A DNA stretch of 64,000 nucleotides from Chryseobacterium scophthalmum (GCF_900143185.1 NZ_FSRQ01000001.1:1054001-1118000), one strand, 5' to 3'. Numbered from the stretch's first letter, positions 16,073 to 26,830 are shown. Made by a program: numbers and translations. The notes: generated by a model from the sequence alone, not told the origin.

Positions 16073-18654
16073 TCTGCAGTATTTTCGTTATCATCACTTC
16101 CGAACAAATTTCCGATTGCACCATCATCGTTTGATGAAGTAAAATCTGGTTCTTCGTATACTTCCGGTTCCTCTTCTTCAAGCTCAGGAATTGTGATGTT
16201 GATATTTTTAACCTTAAATTTTGTAAACTGATTTCCGATTGCTTTAATACCTTTTACAGCAATAAATTCATCGATATTTATGGTTTCAGGATCGCGTTCT
16301 TTCCCTTTATCTTTTGCGAAAATAATTTCCGCCGTTGTATTGTTTGAAACTATAATTCTTTCGATAAAAGATTTAGGATGTTCCGAAGGCATAAAGGTTT
16401 GCAGGTTGGTATTGTTTTCAAGCAAGAATCTTTTGATGAAATACATATCCTTTTCTCCGTCGTAATAAATACAGGTTATGGGCTGGTTTGGTCTCCATTT
16501 TTCAAGAACGATATATTCATCATCAAAACGGTTTCCAAGATCGAAACTCACCAATTTCGCTTCACCTTGAGCATTAATGATTAAGATTTTATCATCCCCT
16601 TTAAAACTCCCCAATAAAGTTCCTCTTACATCTGCATTCAGTCTTCTTACCGTTTCATCAAACCAAATTTTTCTTGGCGCCAAAGTAGAAACGCCCTCTT
16701 CTTTCAGGTCGACTTTCTTTACAGAATATTTGGTCACCAAATTTCCTTTAGAATCTCTTCCTTTAATTGCCAGTTCAGAAAAATCAATTTCCATTTTATT
16801 TTTTCTGATTCTCGGGTTTGGTTTTAATAAAACCGTTACAACCTCTGCTTCACCATTCGGATTTGCCGAAAAATAAAGCATTTCAGAGCCTCTTTTATCT
16901 GAACCTAAAGCATAATCTGTATTTCTTGTAACCGCAGTTACCGAAAAACGTTTCATGTAATAAGGTCCGTCTCTGCCTTCACGGTAGATCATGTTGTAAA
17001 CCGTGCGTTTATCGTTCTTTTTCCAGATGGCAACGTGCTGAATGTCTTTTCCGATGAAAGTTTTGGCTTCCACTTTTACAACTTTCATGCTTCCATCTTT
17101 TCTGAACGTGATGATATCATCGATGTCTGAACAGTCAAACAGATATTGGTCTTTTTTCAAAGAAGTTCCAATGAAACCTTCTTCAAAATTAGCATAGAAT
17201 TTTTCGTTGGCAACGGCAACTTTTGTCGCATCAATAGTATCAAAAATTCTTAATTCTGTTTTTCTTTCTCTGTCTTTTCCGTATTTTTTCTGAATATTTT
17301 GGTAATACTCAATTGCATAGGCTATAAGATTCGCCAAGTGGAATCTTACCTGCTCTATTTTACCCTCTAATGCAGCAATATTTTCTTTAAACTTATCTAA
17401 ATCGAATCTTGAAATTCTTTTAATTCTGATTTCAGTTAATCTTAAAATATCTTCTTCAGTAACTTCTCTTAAAAGATGAGCAGTGTGAGGTTTTAAACCT
17501 GCATCAATTGTTTTCAGAACTTCTTCCCAACTTTTCACCTCTTCAATATCGTGGTAAATTCTGTTTTCGATAAAAATTCTTTCTAATGATGAAAAATGCC
17601 AGTTTTCCTGCAATTCATGAAGCTCGATTTCCAGTTCTTTTTTTAATAAAGAAACTGTATGATCGGTATTCATTCTTAAAATCTCCGAAACGTTCAGGAA
17701 CATTGGTTTATCACCAACAATTACACACGCATTCGGCGAAATCGTAACCTGACAATCGGTAAATGCATACAAAGCATCAATCGTTTTATCTGGCGAAACT
17801 TCGTTATGAAGGTAAACCAGAATTTCAACTTTGTCTGAAGTATTATCTTCAATTTTTTTGATTTTAATTTTACCTTTTTCGTTGGCTTTTAAAACAGAAT
17901 CAATTAAGTCTGTTGTTGTTTTAGAAAAAGGAAGCTCAGAAATCATCAAAGTATGCTTGTCGACCTGAGAAATCTTTGCTCTGGCTCTTACTTTTCCACC
18001 TCTGTGACCGTCATTATATTCTGAAACATCAAGAAAACCTGCCGTCAGAAAATCCGGAAAAACTTCAAATTTCTTACCTTTCAAGTGAGCAATAGAAGCA
18101 TTAATCAGTTCATTAAAATTGTGTGGAAGAATTTTTGTAGAAAGCCCAACCCCGATTCCTTCAACTCCCTGTGCAAGAAGCAAAGGAAATTTTACCGGTA
18201 AATCTATCGGCTCGTTATTTCTACCGTCATAAGATTTAGACCATTCTGTTGTTTTGGGATTAAAAACCACTTCCAAAGCGAAAGGAGTTAACCTTGCTTC
18301 GATATATCTTGCCGCCGCAGCAGAATCTCCGGTATAAATATTCCCCCAGTTTCCCTGAGTGTCGATCAACAATTCTCTTTGCCCGATTCCTACCATTGCA
18401 TCGGTAATGGAGGCATCACCGTGAGGGTGATATTTCATTGTATTACCAACAATATTGGCTACTTTATTATAACGTCCGTCTTCTAATTCACGCATAGAAT
18501 GCATAATTCTACGCTGTACGGGTTTGAAACCATCATAAACAGACGGAATCGCTCTGTCTAAAATTACATAAGATGCATAATCCAGAAACCAGTCTTTATA
18601 CAGTCCTGAAACTTTTTTTAAGCTTTCGCCTTCGTGAGAGTTGTCTTCTATCAT
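16069..18654 (-). CDS. parC: DNA topoisomerase IV subunit A
   Basis: ParC cuts and rejoins DNA to decatenate chromosomes, together with ParE. The 861-residue protein has the winged-helix breakage domain with GFKPVQRRIMHSM, YHPHGDASI and the catalytic Tyr117 in AAAARYIEARLT, then the tower and coiled-coil region. The C-terminal domain lacks an obvious GyrA box (QRRGGKG). The acidic tail (EEEEPEVYEEPDF...DDNENTAE) is unusual. I call it ParC rather than GyrA because of the missing GyrA box and the nearby parE; subunit naming from sequence alone is not certain. Confidence 0.88.
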   Translation of the reverse strand: MIEDNSHEGESLKKVSGLYKDWFLDYASYVILDRAIPSVYDGFKPVQRRIMHSMRELEDGRYNKVANIVGNTMKYHPHGDASITDAMVGIGQRELLIDTQGNWGNIYTGDSAAAARYIEARLTPFALEVVFNPKTTEWSKSYDGRNNEPIDLPVKFPLLLAQGVEGIGVGLSTKILPHNFNELINASIAHLKGKKFEVFPDFLTAGFLDVSEYNDGHRGGKVRARAKISQVDKHTLMISELPFSKTTTDLIDSVLKANEKGKIKIKKIEDNTSDKVEILVYLHNEVSPDKTIDALYAFTDCQVTISPNACVIVGDKPMFLNVSEILRMNTDHTVSLLKKELEIELHELQENWHFSSLERIFIENRIYHDIEEVKSWEEVLKTIDAGLKPHTAHLLREVTEEDILRLTEIRIKRISRFDLDKFKENIAALEGKIEQVRFHLANLIAYAIEYYQNIQKKYGKDRERKTELRIFDTIDATKVAVANEKFYANFEEGFIGTSLKKDQYLFDCSDIDDIITFRKDGSMKVVKVEAKTFIGKDIQHVAIWKKNDKRTVYNMIYREGRDGPYYMKRFSVTAVTRNTDYALGSDKRGSEMLYFSANPNGEAEVVTVLLKPNPRIRKNKMEIDFSELAIKGRDSKGNLVTKYSVKKVDLKEEGVSTLAPRKIWFDETVRRLNADVRGTLLGSFKGDDKILIINAQGEAKLVSFDLGNRFDDEYIVLEKWRPNQPITCIYYDGEKDMYFIKRFLLENNTNLQTFMPSEHPKSFIERIIVSNNTTAEIIFAKDKGKERDPETINIDEFIAVKGIKAIGNQFTKFKVKNINITIPELEEEEPEVYEEPDFTSSNDDGAIGNLFGSDDNENTAE

Positions 18655-19139
18655 TACTTATTCTTGATGTCTTTCTCTTTATTCGCTTTTATTACTTTAT
18701 TGAGGGATGCTTTTAAATCAATGGTTTCTTTTCTTGTTAAATAAGAAACTTCATACTTTAGAATTGCCGAGCCACTATTTTTACTCGAAATCGTTATATA
18801 AAGTCTTTTTAAAAAGAAAATGGAGACCATCTCAAATTTAATCAGCTTATATTTTGGGAATTCATCACTTAGTGGCCTATTTAAAAACGGAATCACATTT
18901 CTGTTTTTGAAATGCAATGCTTCTCCATCACTATCATATTCAAAAATCTGTCTTCCATTCAGGTGAAAAATAATCAATAATATTAATGGAATAATGATCA
19001 AAAGGTAACTTTTGCCGTCCAAAATATTAAATCTCATTTCATTTAAAATAAAACCTGTAATTCCTGCAGCTAACATTATCAATAAAAAGGTATTGAAAAA
19101 ATTATATACAGGTGCTTTTTTCCTGTTACTTAATCTCAT
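18654..19139 (-). CDS. Small membrane protein of unknown function within the topoisomerase IV operon
   Basis: This 161-residue protein has a short basic N-terminus (MRLSNRKKAP) and two adjacent TM segments (about 14-30 and 40-58). A cytoplasmic domain of ~100 residues follows, with strand-like SDGEALHFKNRN, FPKYKLIKFEMV and RLYITISSKNSG. It resembles in outline small two-TM proteins with a PH-like domain, but I do not recognise the family. Its stop shares one base with the parC start, so it is firmly embedded in the operon. Confidence 0.75.
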   Translation of the reverse strand: MRLSNRKKAPVYNFFNTFLLIMLAAGITGFILNEMRFNILDGKSYLLIIIPLILLIIFHLNGRQIFEYDSDGEALHFKNRNVIPFLNRPLSDEFPKYKLIKFEMVSIFFLKRLYITISSKNSGSAILKYEVSYLTRKETIDLKASLNKVIKANKEKDIKNK

Positions 19140-19179
19140 CGTGCATTTTTGCGTTTTTTGTTTGTGTTTTTTTTATTTC

Positions 19180-21063
19180 TTAAAGTTCAACTTCATCTAA
19201 AATCTCCTTTTTATTAATATCCTGATCTTCTACTACCAAATTTTCAAGAATGAAAACCTGTCGATCCGGTGTATTTTTTCCCATGTAGAATTCCAGAAGT
19301 TGATCAATTGTTTGATCTTTTCCTATCACTACGGGTTCTAAACGAATATCTTTTCCAATAAAATGCTTGAATTCGTCTGGTGAAATCTCTCCCAAACCTT
19401 TAAATCGGGTAATTTCAGGGTTTTTACCCAATTCATTCAAAGCTTTTACTCTTTCCTGCTCAGAATAACAATATCTTGTCTCTTTTTTATTTCTAACTCT
19501 GAATAACGGAGTCTGAAGAATAAATAAATGTCCGTTTTTAATCACATCCGGGAAAAACTGAAGGAAAAACGTAATCATCAGAAGTCTGATGTGCATTCCG
19601 TCGACATCGGCATCGGTTGCGATAATCACCTGATTATATCTTAAATCCTCAAGACTTTCTTCAATATTTAAAGCAGCCTGCAGTAAGTTGAATTCTTCAT
19701 TTTCGTAAACCACTTTTTTGGTCAAACCATAACAGTTCAAAGGTTTACCTTTTAATGAAAACACAGCCTGAGTCTCAACATCTCTCGATTTTGTGATAGA
19801 TCCTGATGCAGAATCTCCCTCGGTGATAAAAATCTGTGTCTCCGCTTTTCTTTCGGCTTTTTGATCGTTGTAATGCTGTCTGCAGTCACGAAGCTTTTTA
19901 TTGTGAAGAGATACTTTTTTTGCTCTTTCTCTTGCCAGTTTCTGAATTCCGGAAAGTTCTTTTCTTTCTCTTTCGGAAATTAAGATTTTTCTTTGAATTG
20001 CTTCAGCAATTTCAGGATTTTTATGTAAAAAATTATCTAATTTACTTTTTAAGAAATCAATAATAAATGTACGAACAGTTGGTCCGTTTGGTCCCATATC
20101 ATTCGAACCCAATTTTGTTTTCGTCTGAGATTCAAAAACAGGCTCTTCAACGTTGATTGAAATCGCCGCAACGATAGATTTTCGCACATCAGAAGCGTCA
20201 AAGCTTTTATTAAAAAATTCTCTGATCGTTTTTACATACGCTTCACGGAAAGCATTCAAATGCGTTCCACCCTGCGTTGTATTTTGTCCGTTAACGAATG
20301 AAAAATACGTTTCCGTCTGAGATTTATCAGTATGGGTAATCGCAACTTCAATATCATTATCTTTCAAATGTACAATCGGATACAAAGTATCACTTTCCAA
20401 TTCTTCTTCAAGCAAATCTTTCAATCCGTTTTCAGAAAAGAATGTTTCACCATTAAAAAGAATTTTCAATCCAGGATTCAGATACGCATAATTGCGGAGC
20501 ATTCTTTCGATATACTCTTTTCTGTATTTAAAATGAAGAAAAATATCTGCATCGGGAATGAACGAAATCTCGGTTCCGTTTCTGTCTGAAGTTTCTTTCT
20601 CATCATGTTCTTCAGTTATTATACCTCTAGAAAATTCTGCAATTTTCATTCTCCCTTCACGGAAAGAGCGCACACGGAAATAATCTGAAAGTGCGTTTAC
20701 AGCTTTTGTACCGACACCGTTCAAACCTACAGATTTTTTGAAGGCTTTGCTGTCGTACTTACCTCCGGTATTCATTTTTGAAACGGCATCGACGACTTTC
20801 CCCAAAGGAATTCCACGCCCAAAATCACGGATCGTGACTTTTCCGTCATCAACTTTTATTTCGATTCTTTTACCGGATTTCATCCTGAATTCATCAATCG
20901 AGTTATCCAGAATTTCTTTCAGTAAAATATAAATACCATCATCAGCAGACGAGCCATCGCCAAGCTTCCCGATGTACATACCGGGACGCAAACGAATATG
21001 TTCCTGCCAATCGAGGGTTCTGATATTATCTTCGGAATAGATAGGTTGTATTTCTTGTGACAT
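19180..21063 (-). CDS. parE: DNA topoisomerase IV subunit B
   Basis: This is the ATPase subunit of topoisomerase IV. The 627 residues hold the GHKL ATPase domain ([51 protein letters not shown]), the transducer domain, and the TOPRIM domain with EGDSASGS and [10 protein letters not shown]. It lacks the extra domain found in proteobacterial GyrB. It is the first gene of the parE / membrane protein / parC / rhomboid operon. The minus-strand CAAAAGTA complement at 21084-21091 gives a TACTTTTG -7 box upstream. Confidence 0.92.
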   Translation of the reverse strand: MSQEIQPIYSEDNIRTLDWQEHIRLRPGMYIGKLGDGSSADDGIYILLKEILDNSIDEFRMKSGKRIEIKVDDGKVTIRDFGRGIPLGKVVDAVSKMNTGGKYDSKAFKKSVGLNGVGTKAVNALSDYFRVRSFREGRMKIAEFSRGIITEEHDEKETSDRNGTEISFIPDADIFLHFKYRKEYIERMLRNYAYLNPGLKILFNGETFFSENGLKDLLEEELESDTLYPIVHLKDNDIEVAITHTDKSQTETYFSFVNGQNTTQGGTHLNAFREAYVKTIREFFNKSFDASDVRKSIVAAISINVEEPVFESQTKTKLGSNDMGPNGPTVRTFIIDFLKSKLDNFLHKNPEIAEAIQRKILISERERKELSGIQKLARERAKKVSLHNKKLRDCRQHYNDQKAERKAETQIFITEGDSASGSITKSRDVETQAVFSLKGKPLNCYGLTKKVVYENEEFNLLQAALNIEESLEDLRYNQVIIATDADVDGMHIRLLMITFFLQFFPDVIKNGHLFILQTPLFRVRNKKETRYCYSEQERVKALNELGKNPEITRFKGLGEISPDEFKHFIGKDIRLEPVVIGKDQTIDQLLEFYMGKNTPDRQVFILENLVVEDQDINKKEILDEVEL

Positions 21064-21083
21064 ATGTTATTTCAGCAAACATA

Positions 21084-21091
21084 CAAAAGTA
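21084..21091 (-). promoter_or_regulatory. -7 box (TACTTTTG) of the parE operon
   Basis: It matches TAnnTTTG and lies 20 nt upstream of the parE ATG. A good -33 element is not evident. Confidence 0.4.
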
Positions 21092-21238
21092 CAAAAACGC
21101 CGAAAAATATCCGAATTTTTAGGTTTCTATTTATTAATATTTTTAGTTAAATTTTAATATTACAACCATATATTTCTTGAAATTTAATTTAAAATATTTG
21201 AAAATTTGCTTTAATTTAGATTCATAAAGAATTTTTAA

Positions 21239-22387
21239 ATGATACAACTTCCTTCTTCGAAACTTCCCAACGTAGGAACCACCATATTTACCCAAATGTC
21301 TCAACTCGCCAATCAACATCAGGCAATTAATCTTTCACAAGGTTTTCCCGATTTTGAAACAGATTCAGCATTACTGAATTTAGCAAATGATTTCATTAAA
21401 AAAGGGTTTAATCAATACGCTCCTTTAGGGGGAATTATTGGTTTAAAAGAGGAAATTGCAAGAAAAATTGAGAACAGTCATCAAGCGACTTACCATCCCG
21501 AAACTGAAATTACGATTACCGCAGGCGGAACTCAGGCAATTTTCACTGCGATTGCCACTTTCATTCAGAAAAATGATGAAGTGATTGTTTTTGAACCCGC
21601 TTATGATTGTTACGAACCGACCGTAGAGCTTTTCGGAGGTGTTGTAAAACGTTTTCAAATGAAAGCTCCGGATTACGAAATCGATTGGAATGTTGTGAAA
21701 AATTTAGTTTCAGAAAAAACAAAAATGATTATTCTGAATAACCCAAACAATCCTTCAGGCAAAATTTTAAAAGAAAATGATATTCAGGAATTAATAAAAA
21801 TTGTACAAGACACTAATATTTTAATTTTGAGTGATGAAGTGTATGAAAATATTGTTTTTGACGGAAACAAACATTTAAGCATTTGTAAATATCCCGAACT
21901 CAAAGAAAGAAGTATTTTAGTAGCCTCTTTCGGAAAATTATTCCATATCACAGGTTGGAAAATTGGATATTGTGCTGCTCCAAAAGCTTTGACCGATGAA
22001 TTCAGAAAAGTACATCAGTTCAATGTTTTCTGCGTAAATACGCCACTTCAGATGGCTTTGGGAGAATACATGAAAAATGATGAACATTACAATCAACTGA
22101 ATCAGTTTTTTCAGGAAAAAAGAGATTTTCTGAGACAGGGTTTAGCCCAAACTTCATTCGAACTTCTCGATTGTGAAGGAACGTATTTTCAGGCTTTGAA
22201 ATACGACAAAATTTCAGATAAAAATGATTTTGATTTCGCAACAGAATTAACGATCAATCATAAAGTGGCAAGTATTCCGTTTTCGGCTTTTTACAAGGAT
22301 AAATTAAATGAAAATGTGATCAGACTGTGTTTTGCAAAGAAGAATGAAACCCTAGAAAGGGCGATTGAAAATCTAGCTAAAATTTAA
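21239..22387 (+). CDS. Class I/II pyridoxal-phosphate aminotransferase, probably methionine aminotransferase (YbdL-like)
   Basis: This 382-residue fold-type I aminotransferase shows NLSQGFPDFETD at the N-terminus, ITAGGTQAIFTAI, the conserved NNPNNPSGK, LSDEVYENIVFDG, and the PLP-lysine motif SFGKLFHITGWKIGYC. The N-terminal SKLPNVGTTIFTQMS and overall length match the YbdL/kynurenine aminotransferase-like group, which prefers methionine and aromatic amino acids with 2-oxo acids. Substrate identity is inference. It is monocistronic. Confidence 0.85.
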   Translation: MIQLPSSKLPNVGTTIFTQMSQLANQHQAINLSQGFPDFETDSALLNLANDFIKKGFNQYAPLGGIIGLKEEIARKIENSHQATYHPETEITITAGGTQAIFTAIATFIQKNDEVIVFEPAYDCYEPTVELFGGVVKRFQMKAPDYEIDWNVVKNLVSEKTKMIILNNPNNPSGKILKENDIQELIKIVQDTNILILSDEVYENIVFDGNKHLSICKYPELKERSILVASFGKLFHITGWKIGYCAAPKALTDEFRKVHQFNVFCVNTPLQMALGEYMKNDEHYNQLNQFFQEKRDFLRQGLAQTSFELLDCEGTYFQALKYDKISDKNDFDFATELTINHKVASIPFSAFYKDKLNENVIRLCFAKKNETLERAIENLAKI

Positions 22388-22405
22388 TTTCAAATTCTAT
22401 TTAAA

Positions 22406-23875
22406 TCAGATAAGTGGAGAAAGCAATCTCGCTAAATGTTCAAAGAAAACTTTATGCTTTGGTCGTTTTTTCCATTCATTTAATATAATCTCGTCACAAT
22501 CATCCATATCGCTGAGAAATATATTTTGTAGTTTCTGATTAACCTCTTTATCAAACACAAGGGTATTTACTTCAAAATTAAGCTCCTGACTGCGAACATC
22601 CATATTTGCCGTTCCTACACAAGAGAAATTATCATCTATCACCATTGTTTTAGCATGAATAAACCCTTTTTTGTAAAAGAAAATCCTGACATTATTTTCT
22701 AACAATTCTTCATAATAAGAGTAAGCAGCAGCGTTCACAATCACAGAATCTCCTGATCTCGGAACCATTAATCTCACATCCAGCCCGGAAAGAGCTACTT
22801 GCTTTATCGCATTCAGAACAGTTTCCACCGGAATAAAATAAGGCGTCACAATATACACTTTTTCTTTAGCAGAAAGAATAGCCGAGGTTGTACTCAGCAT
22901 GATAGAAGGTTTTGTATCGGGACCGCTTGCTGCAACCTGTACGATTTTATTTTCCGAACCTAAATTTTCATATTCGAAATATTCCTGCGATAATTTGGGA
23001 ATTTTTTCAGTAGCAAAAGTCCAGTTACTTAAAAATAAAAACTGAAAATAAAAAGCGCCATTCCCTTTAATATACAAATGAATATCTCGCCAATATTGTT
23101 TGGAATTGGGATTAATATACTTATCTGAAACATTGATACCACCCGTGAAAACTTCTTTTCCGTCTACGATAATAATTTTCCTGTGATCACGATAATTTAC
23201 TCTGTTGGCAAAAATTCTAAAAGTAATTTTATTCACCGGAGAGACTTCAACGCCTGCTTCCTTTAATCTGTTTAAAAGTTTTTTTCCTATTTTTCCGCTT
23301 CCCATGTCATCATACAGAAAGCGAACGACTACTCCTTCCTTTGCTTTTAGCACCAAAAGATCAGCTAGTTTATTTCCAATATCATCATTTTCATAAATAT
23401 AATATTCTAAATGGATATGATGTTTTGCCTTTTGGATGACTTCAAAAACTTTAGAAAACTTTTCTTCTCCATTCACCAATATTTCTACTTCATTTTCCTG
23501 TGTTAAAGGAGAATATCCTGAATGATAAAGAAAATTTATGGTGGTTATAAAATGATTCAGCTCGTCTTTCCGACTGTTTAGTGTTGTATAATGAGTTTCT
23601 TTAACAAACTTTAAAATCTTCTGAAAAACTTCTTCATTCCCTTCAATTTTAAACGTATAAAATTTATTCTTTCGGTAGTTTACCCCAAATACAAAGTAGA
23701 TAATGATCCCTACGAAAGGGAGAAAAACAATCAGCATAAGGTAAGCCAGCGTTTTGCTCGTGGTCTTGGTATCTATAATAATTTTAGCGGCAAGAAAAAA
23801 TACACCTGCAAAGTATAAAACTTCAATACCTACTAAAATATAGGGAAACTGGTCTAAAAACTCTTTAATCATCAT
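22406..23875 (-). CDS. cls: Cardiolipin synthase (phospholipase D superfamily)
   Basis: This 489-residue membrane enzyme joins two phosphatidylglycerols into cardiolipin. Two N-terminal TM helices (about 12-32 and 44-63) are followed by two HKD motifs: His231-Lys233-Asp238 (HRKIIIVDGKEVFTGG) and His407-Lys409-Asp414 (HAKTMVIDDNFSCVGTANMD). Length and layout match bacterial ClsA. Confidence 0.93.
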   Translation of the reverse strand: MMIKEFLDQFPYILVGIEVLYFAGVFFLAAKIIIDTKTTSKTLAYLMLIVFLPFVGIIIYFVFGVNYRKNKFYTFKIEGNEEVFQKILKFVKETHYTTLNSRKDELNHFITTINFLYHSGYSPLTQENEVEILVNGEEKFSKVFEVIQKAKHHIHLEYYIYENDDIGNKLADLLVLKAKEGVVVRFLYDDMGSGKIGKKLLNRLKEAGVEVSPVNKITFRIFANRVNYRDHRKIIIVDGKEVFTGGINVSDKYINPNSKQYWRDIHLYIKGNGAFYFQFLFLSNWTFATEKIPKLSQEYFEYENLGSENKIVQVAASGPDTKPSIMLSTTSAILSAKEKVYIVTPYFIPVETVLNAIKQVALSGLDVRLMVPRSGDSVIVNAAAYSYYEELLENNVRIFFYKKGFIHAKTMVIDDNFSCVGTANMDVRSQELNFEVNTLVFDKEVNQKLQNIFLSDMDDCDEIILNEWKKRPKHKVFFEHLARLLSPLI

Positions 23876-23920
23876 AAAATTATCGCTGAATCTAATGTCA
23901 TTTCATCTATTAAAGATAAG

Positions 23921-23950
23921 AAAAAGGAGCAGACATTGCCTACTCCTTAT
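23921..23950 (-). terminator. Terminator after the SDR gene
   Basis: On the minus strand AAGGAGTAG and CTGCTCCTT pair around a short loop and are followed by TTTTTC. Confidence 0.6.
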
Positions 23951-23954
23951 TATT

Positions 23955-24719
23955 TTAAAAAAACATTCCGCCGGAAACTTCAATTCTTTGTGCGGTAATC
24001 CAACCTGCATCATCGGTGCATAAAAAAGCTACTACTCCACCGATATCATCTGGCAAACCAGCTCTTCCTAAAGCCGTATTACCAGCAACCATAGCGTTTA
24101 CATGTTCATCATCTCTTGTTCTTCCGCCACCAAAATCGGTTTCGATCGCTCCCGGTGCAACAGCATTGACTTTAATTTTTCTTGCGCCTAATTCTTTCGC
24201 CATGTATTTGCTTAATTGGTCAACTGCCGCTTTCATAGAACCGTAAACCGATGAACCGGGCATTGCAAATCTTGCCAAACCTGAAGAAAGATTGATAATT
24301 CCGCCATTATCGTTCATAAATGGTAAAAATTTCTGAGTAAGGAAGAAAACTCCTTTAAAATGAATATTTACCATATCATCCAACTGCTCTTCTGTAACAT
24401 CTGCAATCGGCATATACAAAGCCGTTCCGGCATTATTAATAAGAAAATCAATGTTTCTGCTTCCCGTATTTTCTTCTAAATGATCACCTACTTTTTTAAC
24501 GAATTCATCGAATGATCTCACATCTTTTGTATTCAATTGATAAGCAATTGCTTTTCTTCCCAAAGCCTGAATTTCAGCTACGGTTTTATCCGCTTCTTGT
24601 TTATTAGAATTGTAAGTAATAATTACATCCAATCCTTTTTCTGCAATTTTTAAAGCTGAGTTTTTACCTAAACCTCTACTTCCGCCTGTTACAAGGGCAA
24701 TTTTTGTTCTGTTATTCAT
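23955..24719 (-). CDS. SDR family oxidoreductase
   Basis: This NAD(P)-dependent Rossmann dehydrogenase is 254 residues from the ATG at 24719. An upstream in-frame ATG at 24758 would add MKLAQLCTNKRSN, which is atypical for the family. TGGSRGLG is the cofactor loop, NNAG follows, and the catalytic Ser/Tyr/Lys are in INLSSGLA and YGSMKAAVDQ. VNAVAPGAIETDFGG is the usual downstream motif. The substrate is not predictable. It lies directly downstream of an AraC-type regulator on the same strand, which probably controls it. Confidence 0.88.
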   Translation of the reverse strand: MNNRTKIALVTGGSRGLGKNSALKIAEKGLDVIITYNSNKQEADKTVAEIQALGRKAIAYQLNTKDVRSFDEFVKKVGDHLEENTGSRNIDFLINNAGTALYMPIADVTEEQLDDMVNIHFKGVFFLTQKFLPFMNDNGGIINLSSGLARFAMPGSSVYGSMKAAVDQLSKYMAKELGARKIKVNAVAPGAIETDFGGGRTRDDEHVNAMVAGNTALGRAGLPDDIGGVVAFLCTDDAGWITAQRIEVSGGMFF

Positions 24720-24803
24720 ATTTGATCTTTTGTTGGTACAAAGTTGAGCCAATTTCAAACGAATTTATTTACTCCAATCAATCTGAAATTTGCAAAATTC
24801 AAA

Positions 24804-25742
24804 TCACGCACGAAATTCCATTGGAGCAAATGACGTTTTACGTTTGAAAAAATTGGAAAAGTGAGCCACCTCTTCAAAACCTAAAGCGTAAGAAATTTCG
24901 GAAATATTCCAACTGGTTTGTTTTAATAATATTTTAGCTTCCTGAATCAATCGATCAGCAATAAATTCTGTGGTTGTCTTTCCGGTTTTTTCCTTTAAAT
25001 TTTTATTTAAATAATTCACATGGATCGACAATCGATCTGCAAAATCTTTAGCTACTTTCAATTGAATTCGCTGACTGGAAGACTCAATCGGAAACTGTCT
25101 TTCCAACAATTCGATAAACAAAGAAACCACTCTCACTGCTGCATTATGCGAATTTCCAACTTTTTCTGCGGGTTGTAGCTTTTGTCCGTAATGAATCAGT
25201 TCTGAAACATAATTTCGGATCAAATCATATTTAAATTCATAGTCAGAATCTATTTCTTTTTTGATTTTTCCAAACAACAAATCAATTTCATCAGCCAGCT
25301 CGTCATCAATCTCAAAAACAGGAATACTACCCGGTTGAAATAATGGCAAATCTTCAAGAATATTTTTCGAAGAATTTTTAGTAAAAAAATCAACCGTAAA
25401 AACACAGAAATTACCAGACTGATTCTCGTCTTCAGGTACGTAATGATAAGGAACTTTCGGGGTTGCAAAAAGCAAAGCATTCTTTTTTATTGAGATTACT
25501 TTATCTGCATATTCTGCCCTGTTTTTCCCTCTGATTAAACTTATTTTATAATATTTTCTCCTGTTATAAGGCATTTCAGAAGTCTTTTTGATATTGGCGA
25601 TGGTCTGCGCAATATCAAATACATTAAAATGACCAATATCTTTGTGAAGACCTTTCGGAAAGATACTTTCCATATCTTTTCCCAATCCTTTAGTCATTTC
25701 AAGATAAAAATCTTCCAGAGAAGCATGAGCTAGTTTTTCCAT
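24804..25742 (-). CDS. AraC family transcriptional regulator
   Basis: This 312-residue protein has an N-terminal sensor part (cupin-like) and a C-terminal double helix-turn-helix. The latter is LKVAKDFADRLSIHVNYLNKNLKEKTGKTT followed by ISEISYALGFEEVAHFSNFFKRKT. The N-terminal ligand is unknown. It precedes the SDR gene by 84 nt; this AraC-SDR pairing is frequent in Bacteroidota. Confidence 0.9.
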   Translation of the reverse strand: MEKLAHASLEDFYLEMTKGLGKDMESIFPKGLHKDIGHFNVFDIAQTIANIKKTSEMPYNRRKYYKISLIRGKNRAEYADKVISIKKNALLFATPKVPYHYVPEDENQSGNFCVFTVDFFTKNSSKNILEDLPLFQPGSIPVFEIDDELADEIDLLFGKIKKEIDSDYEFKYDLIRNYVSELIHYGQKLQPAEKVGNSHNAAVRVVSLFIELLERQFPIESSSQRIQLKVAKDFADRLSIHVNYLNKNLKEKTGKTTTEFIADRLIQEAKILLKQTSWNISEISYALGFEEVAHFSNFFKRKTSFAPMEFRA

Positions 25743-25786
25743 AATGCGGAATTTGTATAATTCAAATATAAGAAGAACTTATAATT

Positions 25787-26830
25787 CTACAGACATTCTC
25801 CTGCATTTATAGATTCCCATTTTCCGTCTTTAAACTCTTTACAATAGCTTAATGCTCCGCTTTTTGTTTCTTCATAAACACAGAAAAGATTTGGATTTTT
25901 ATCGCTTTTGGTAATTTTAATAATCTTATTCTTAATTACGTCAGTAACAGAAAGGTAATCGGTCTTTTTCTTCTTGTCTTCAGAAACAAATATCGTTCTG
26001 ATATACGGATCAACCTGATGAAAATAATTACAGTCGCTGTTATAAAAATTGATTGTGTAATACAGCTTTTTATAATTTCTTTCTGAAAAAGGAACCGGAA
26101 GAGCACGCTGATAAAGTTCTGAAAATTTATTTTTCTCAGATTTATACAAAGGATTCATATCATCAAGATCATTTAATCCATCGCCATCCGAATCTTTATT
26201 ATTTGGATTTAAGCCAAAACTACGCTCAAAAATATCATTATACCCATCCTTATCGGTATCTTTTATTAAATCTTCTAATTCTATTTTAAACAACTTTCCG
26301 TCTTCAATTGCCGAAGAATAATGTTTCTTGATTTTTTCAGCAAAACTTCCCTCCATTTGCAGAAATCCATCCTGAATAATAGGCTTTTCCTGAATAATAT
26401 TAATGTAATACTGATTAAAACTTAGACCCAGAAAATACGCATAAGGAATACGGTTTTGAATTTTCAGCAGCCAATAACCTGCATCATTTTTTGCCAAAGA
26501 ATACAAAGTATCCCCAACTTCCTGTTTTGCAAAGCATATAAACTGACGTTCAAATTTATAATCAAAAATGCCGAAATCTTTATTGTATTTTTGAATTTCA
26601 GAAGCCTGTATCCTAAAGTCATGTTCATAAATACTATCTTCTTTAAATGTTCTAAAGTTTTTTAAATCAACAATTTGAAGATATTCAGGTTTGTGAGCAA
26701 GAATGCCTGTAACAGTTTGTGGTATTTTCTCTTCAGGATTCAGTGTTTCAGATCTATCATTAAAACAATTGGTCTGTTCTTCATTTTTAGAACATGAAAA
26801 AACGAACAGTAAAAAGACTAGATATTTCAA
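25787..26830 (-). CDS. Lipoprotein with a thrombospondin type 3-like calcium-binding repeat
   Basis: This 347-residue protein has a short lipoprotein signal (YLVFLLFVFSC; Cys13 lipidated). The middle (about residues 195-230) holds Asp-rich repeats: DTDKDGYNDIFE and DSDGDGLNDLDD, typical calcium-binding type 3 repeats. The rest is not recognised. Several Cys in the C-terminal third (DCNYFH, LFCVYEE, SYCKEF, AGECL) may form disulphides. Confidence 0.78.
   Translation of the reverse strand: MKYLVFLLFVFSCSKNEEQTNCFNDRSETLNPEEKIPQTVTGILAHKPEYLQIVDLKNFRTFKEDSIYEHDFRIQASEIQKYNKDFGIFDYKFERQFICFAKQEVGDTLYSLAKNDAGYWLLKIQNRIPYAYFLGLSFNQYYINIIQEKPIIQDGFLQMEGSFAEKIKKHYSSAIEDGKLFKIELEDLIKDTDKDGYNDIFERSFGLNPNNKDSDGDGLNDLDDMNPLYKSEKNKFSELYQRALPVPFSERNYKKLYYTINFYNSDCNYFHQVDPYIRTIFVSEDKKKKTDYLSVTDVIKNKIIKITKSDKNPNLFCVYEETKSGALSYCKEFKDGKWESINAGECL

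Noticed and set aside
16069..21063. GyrA/GyrB instead of ParC/ParE
   Set aside because: The A subunit has no visible GyrA box and the two genes are linked in one operon, as usual for parE-parC; kept as a minor alternative.
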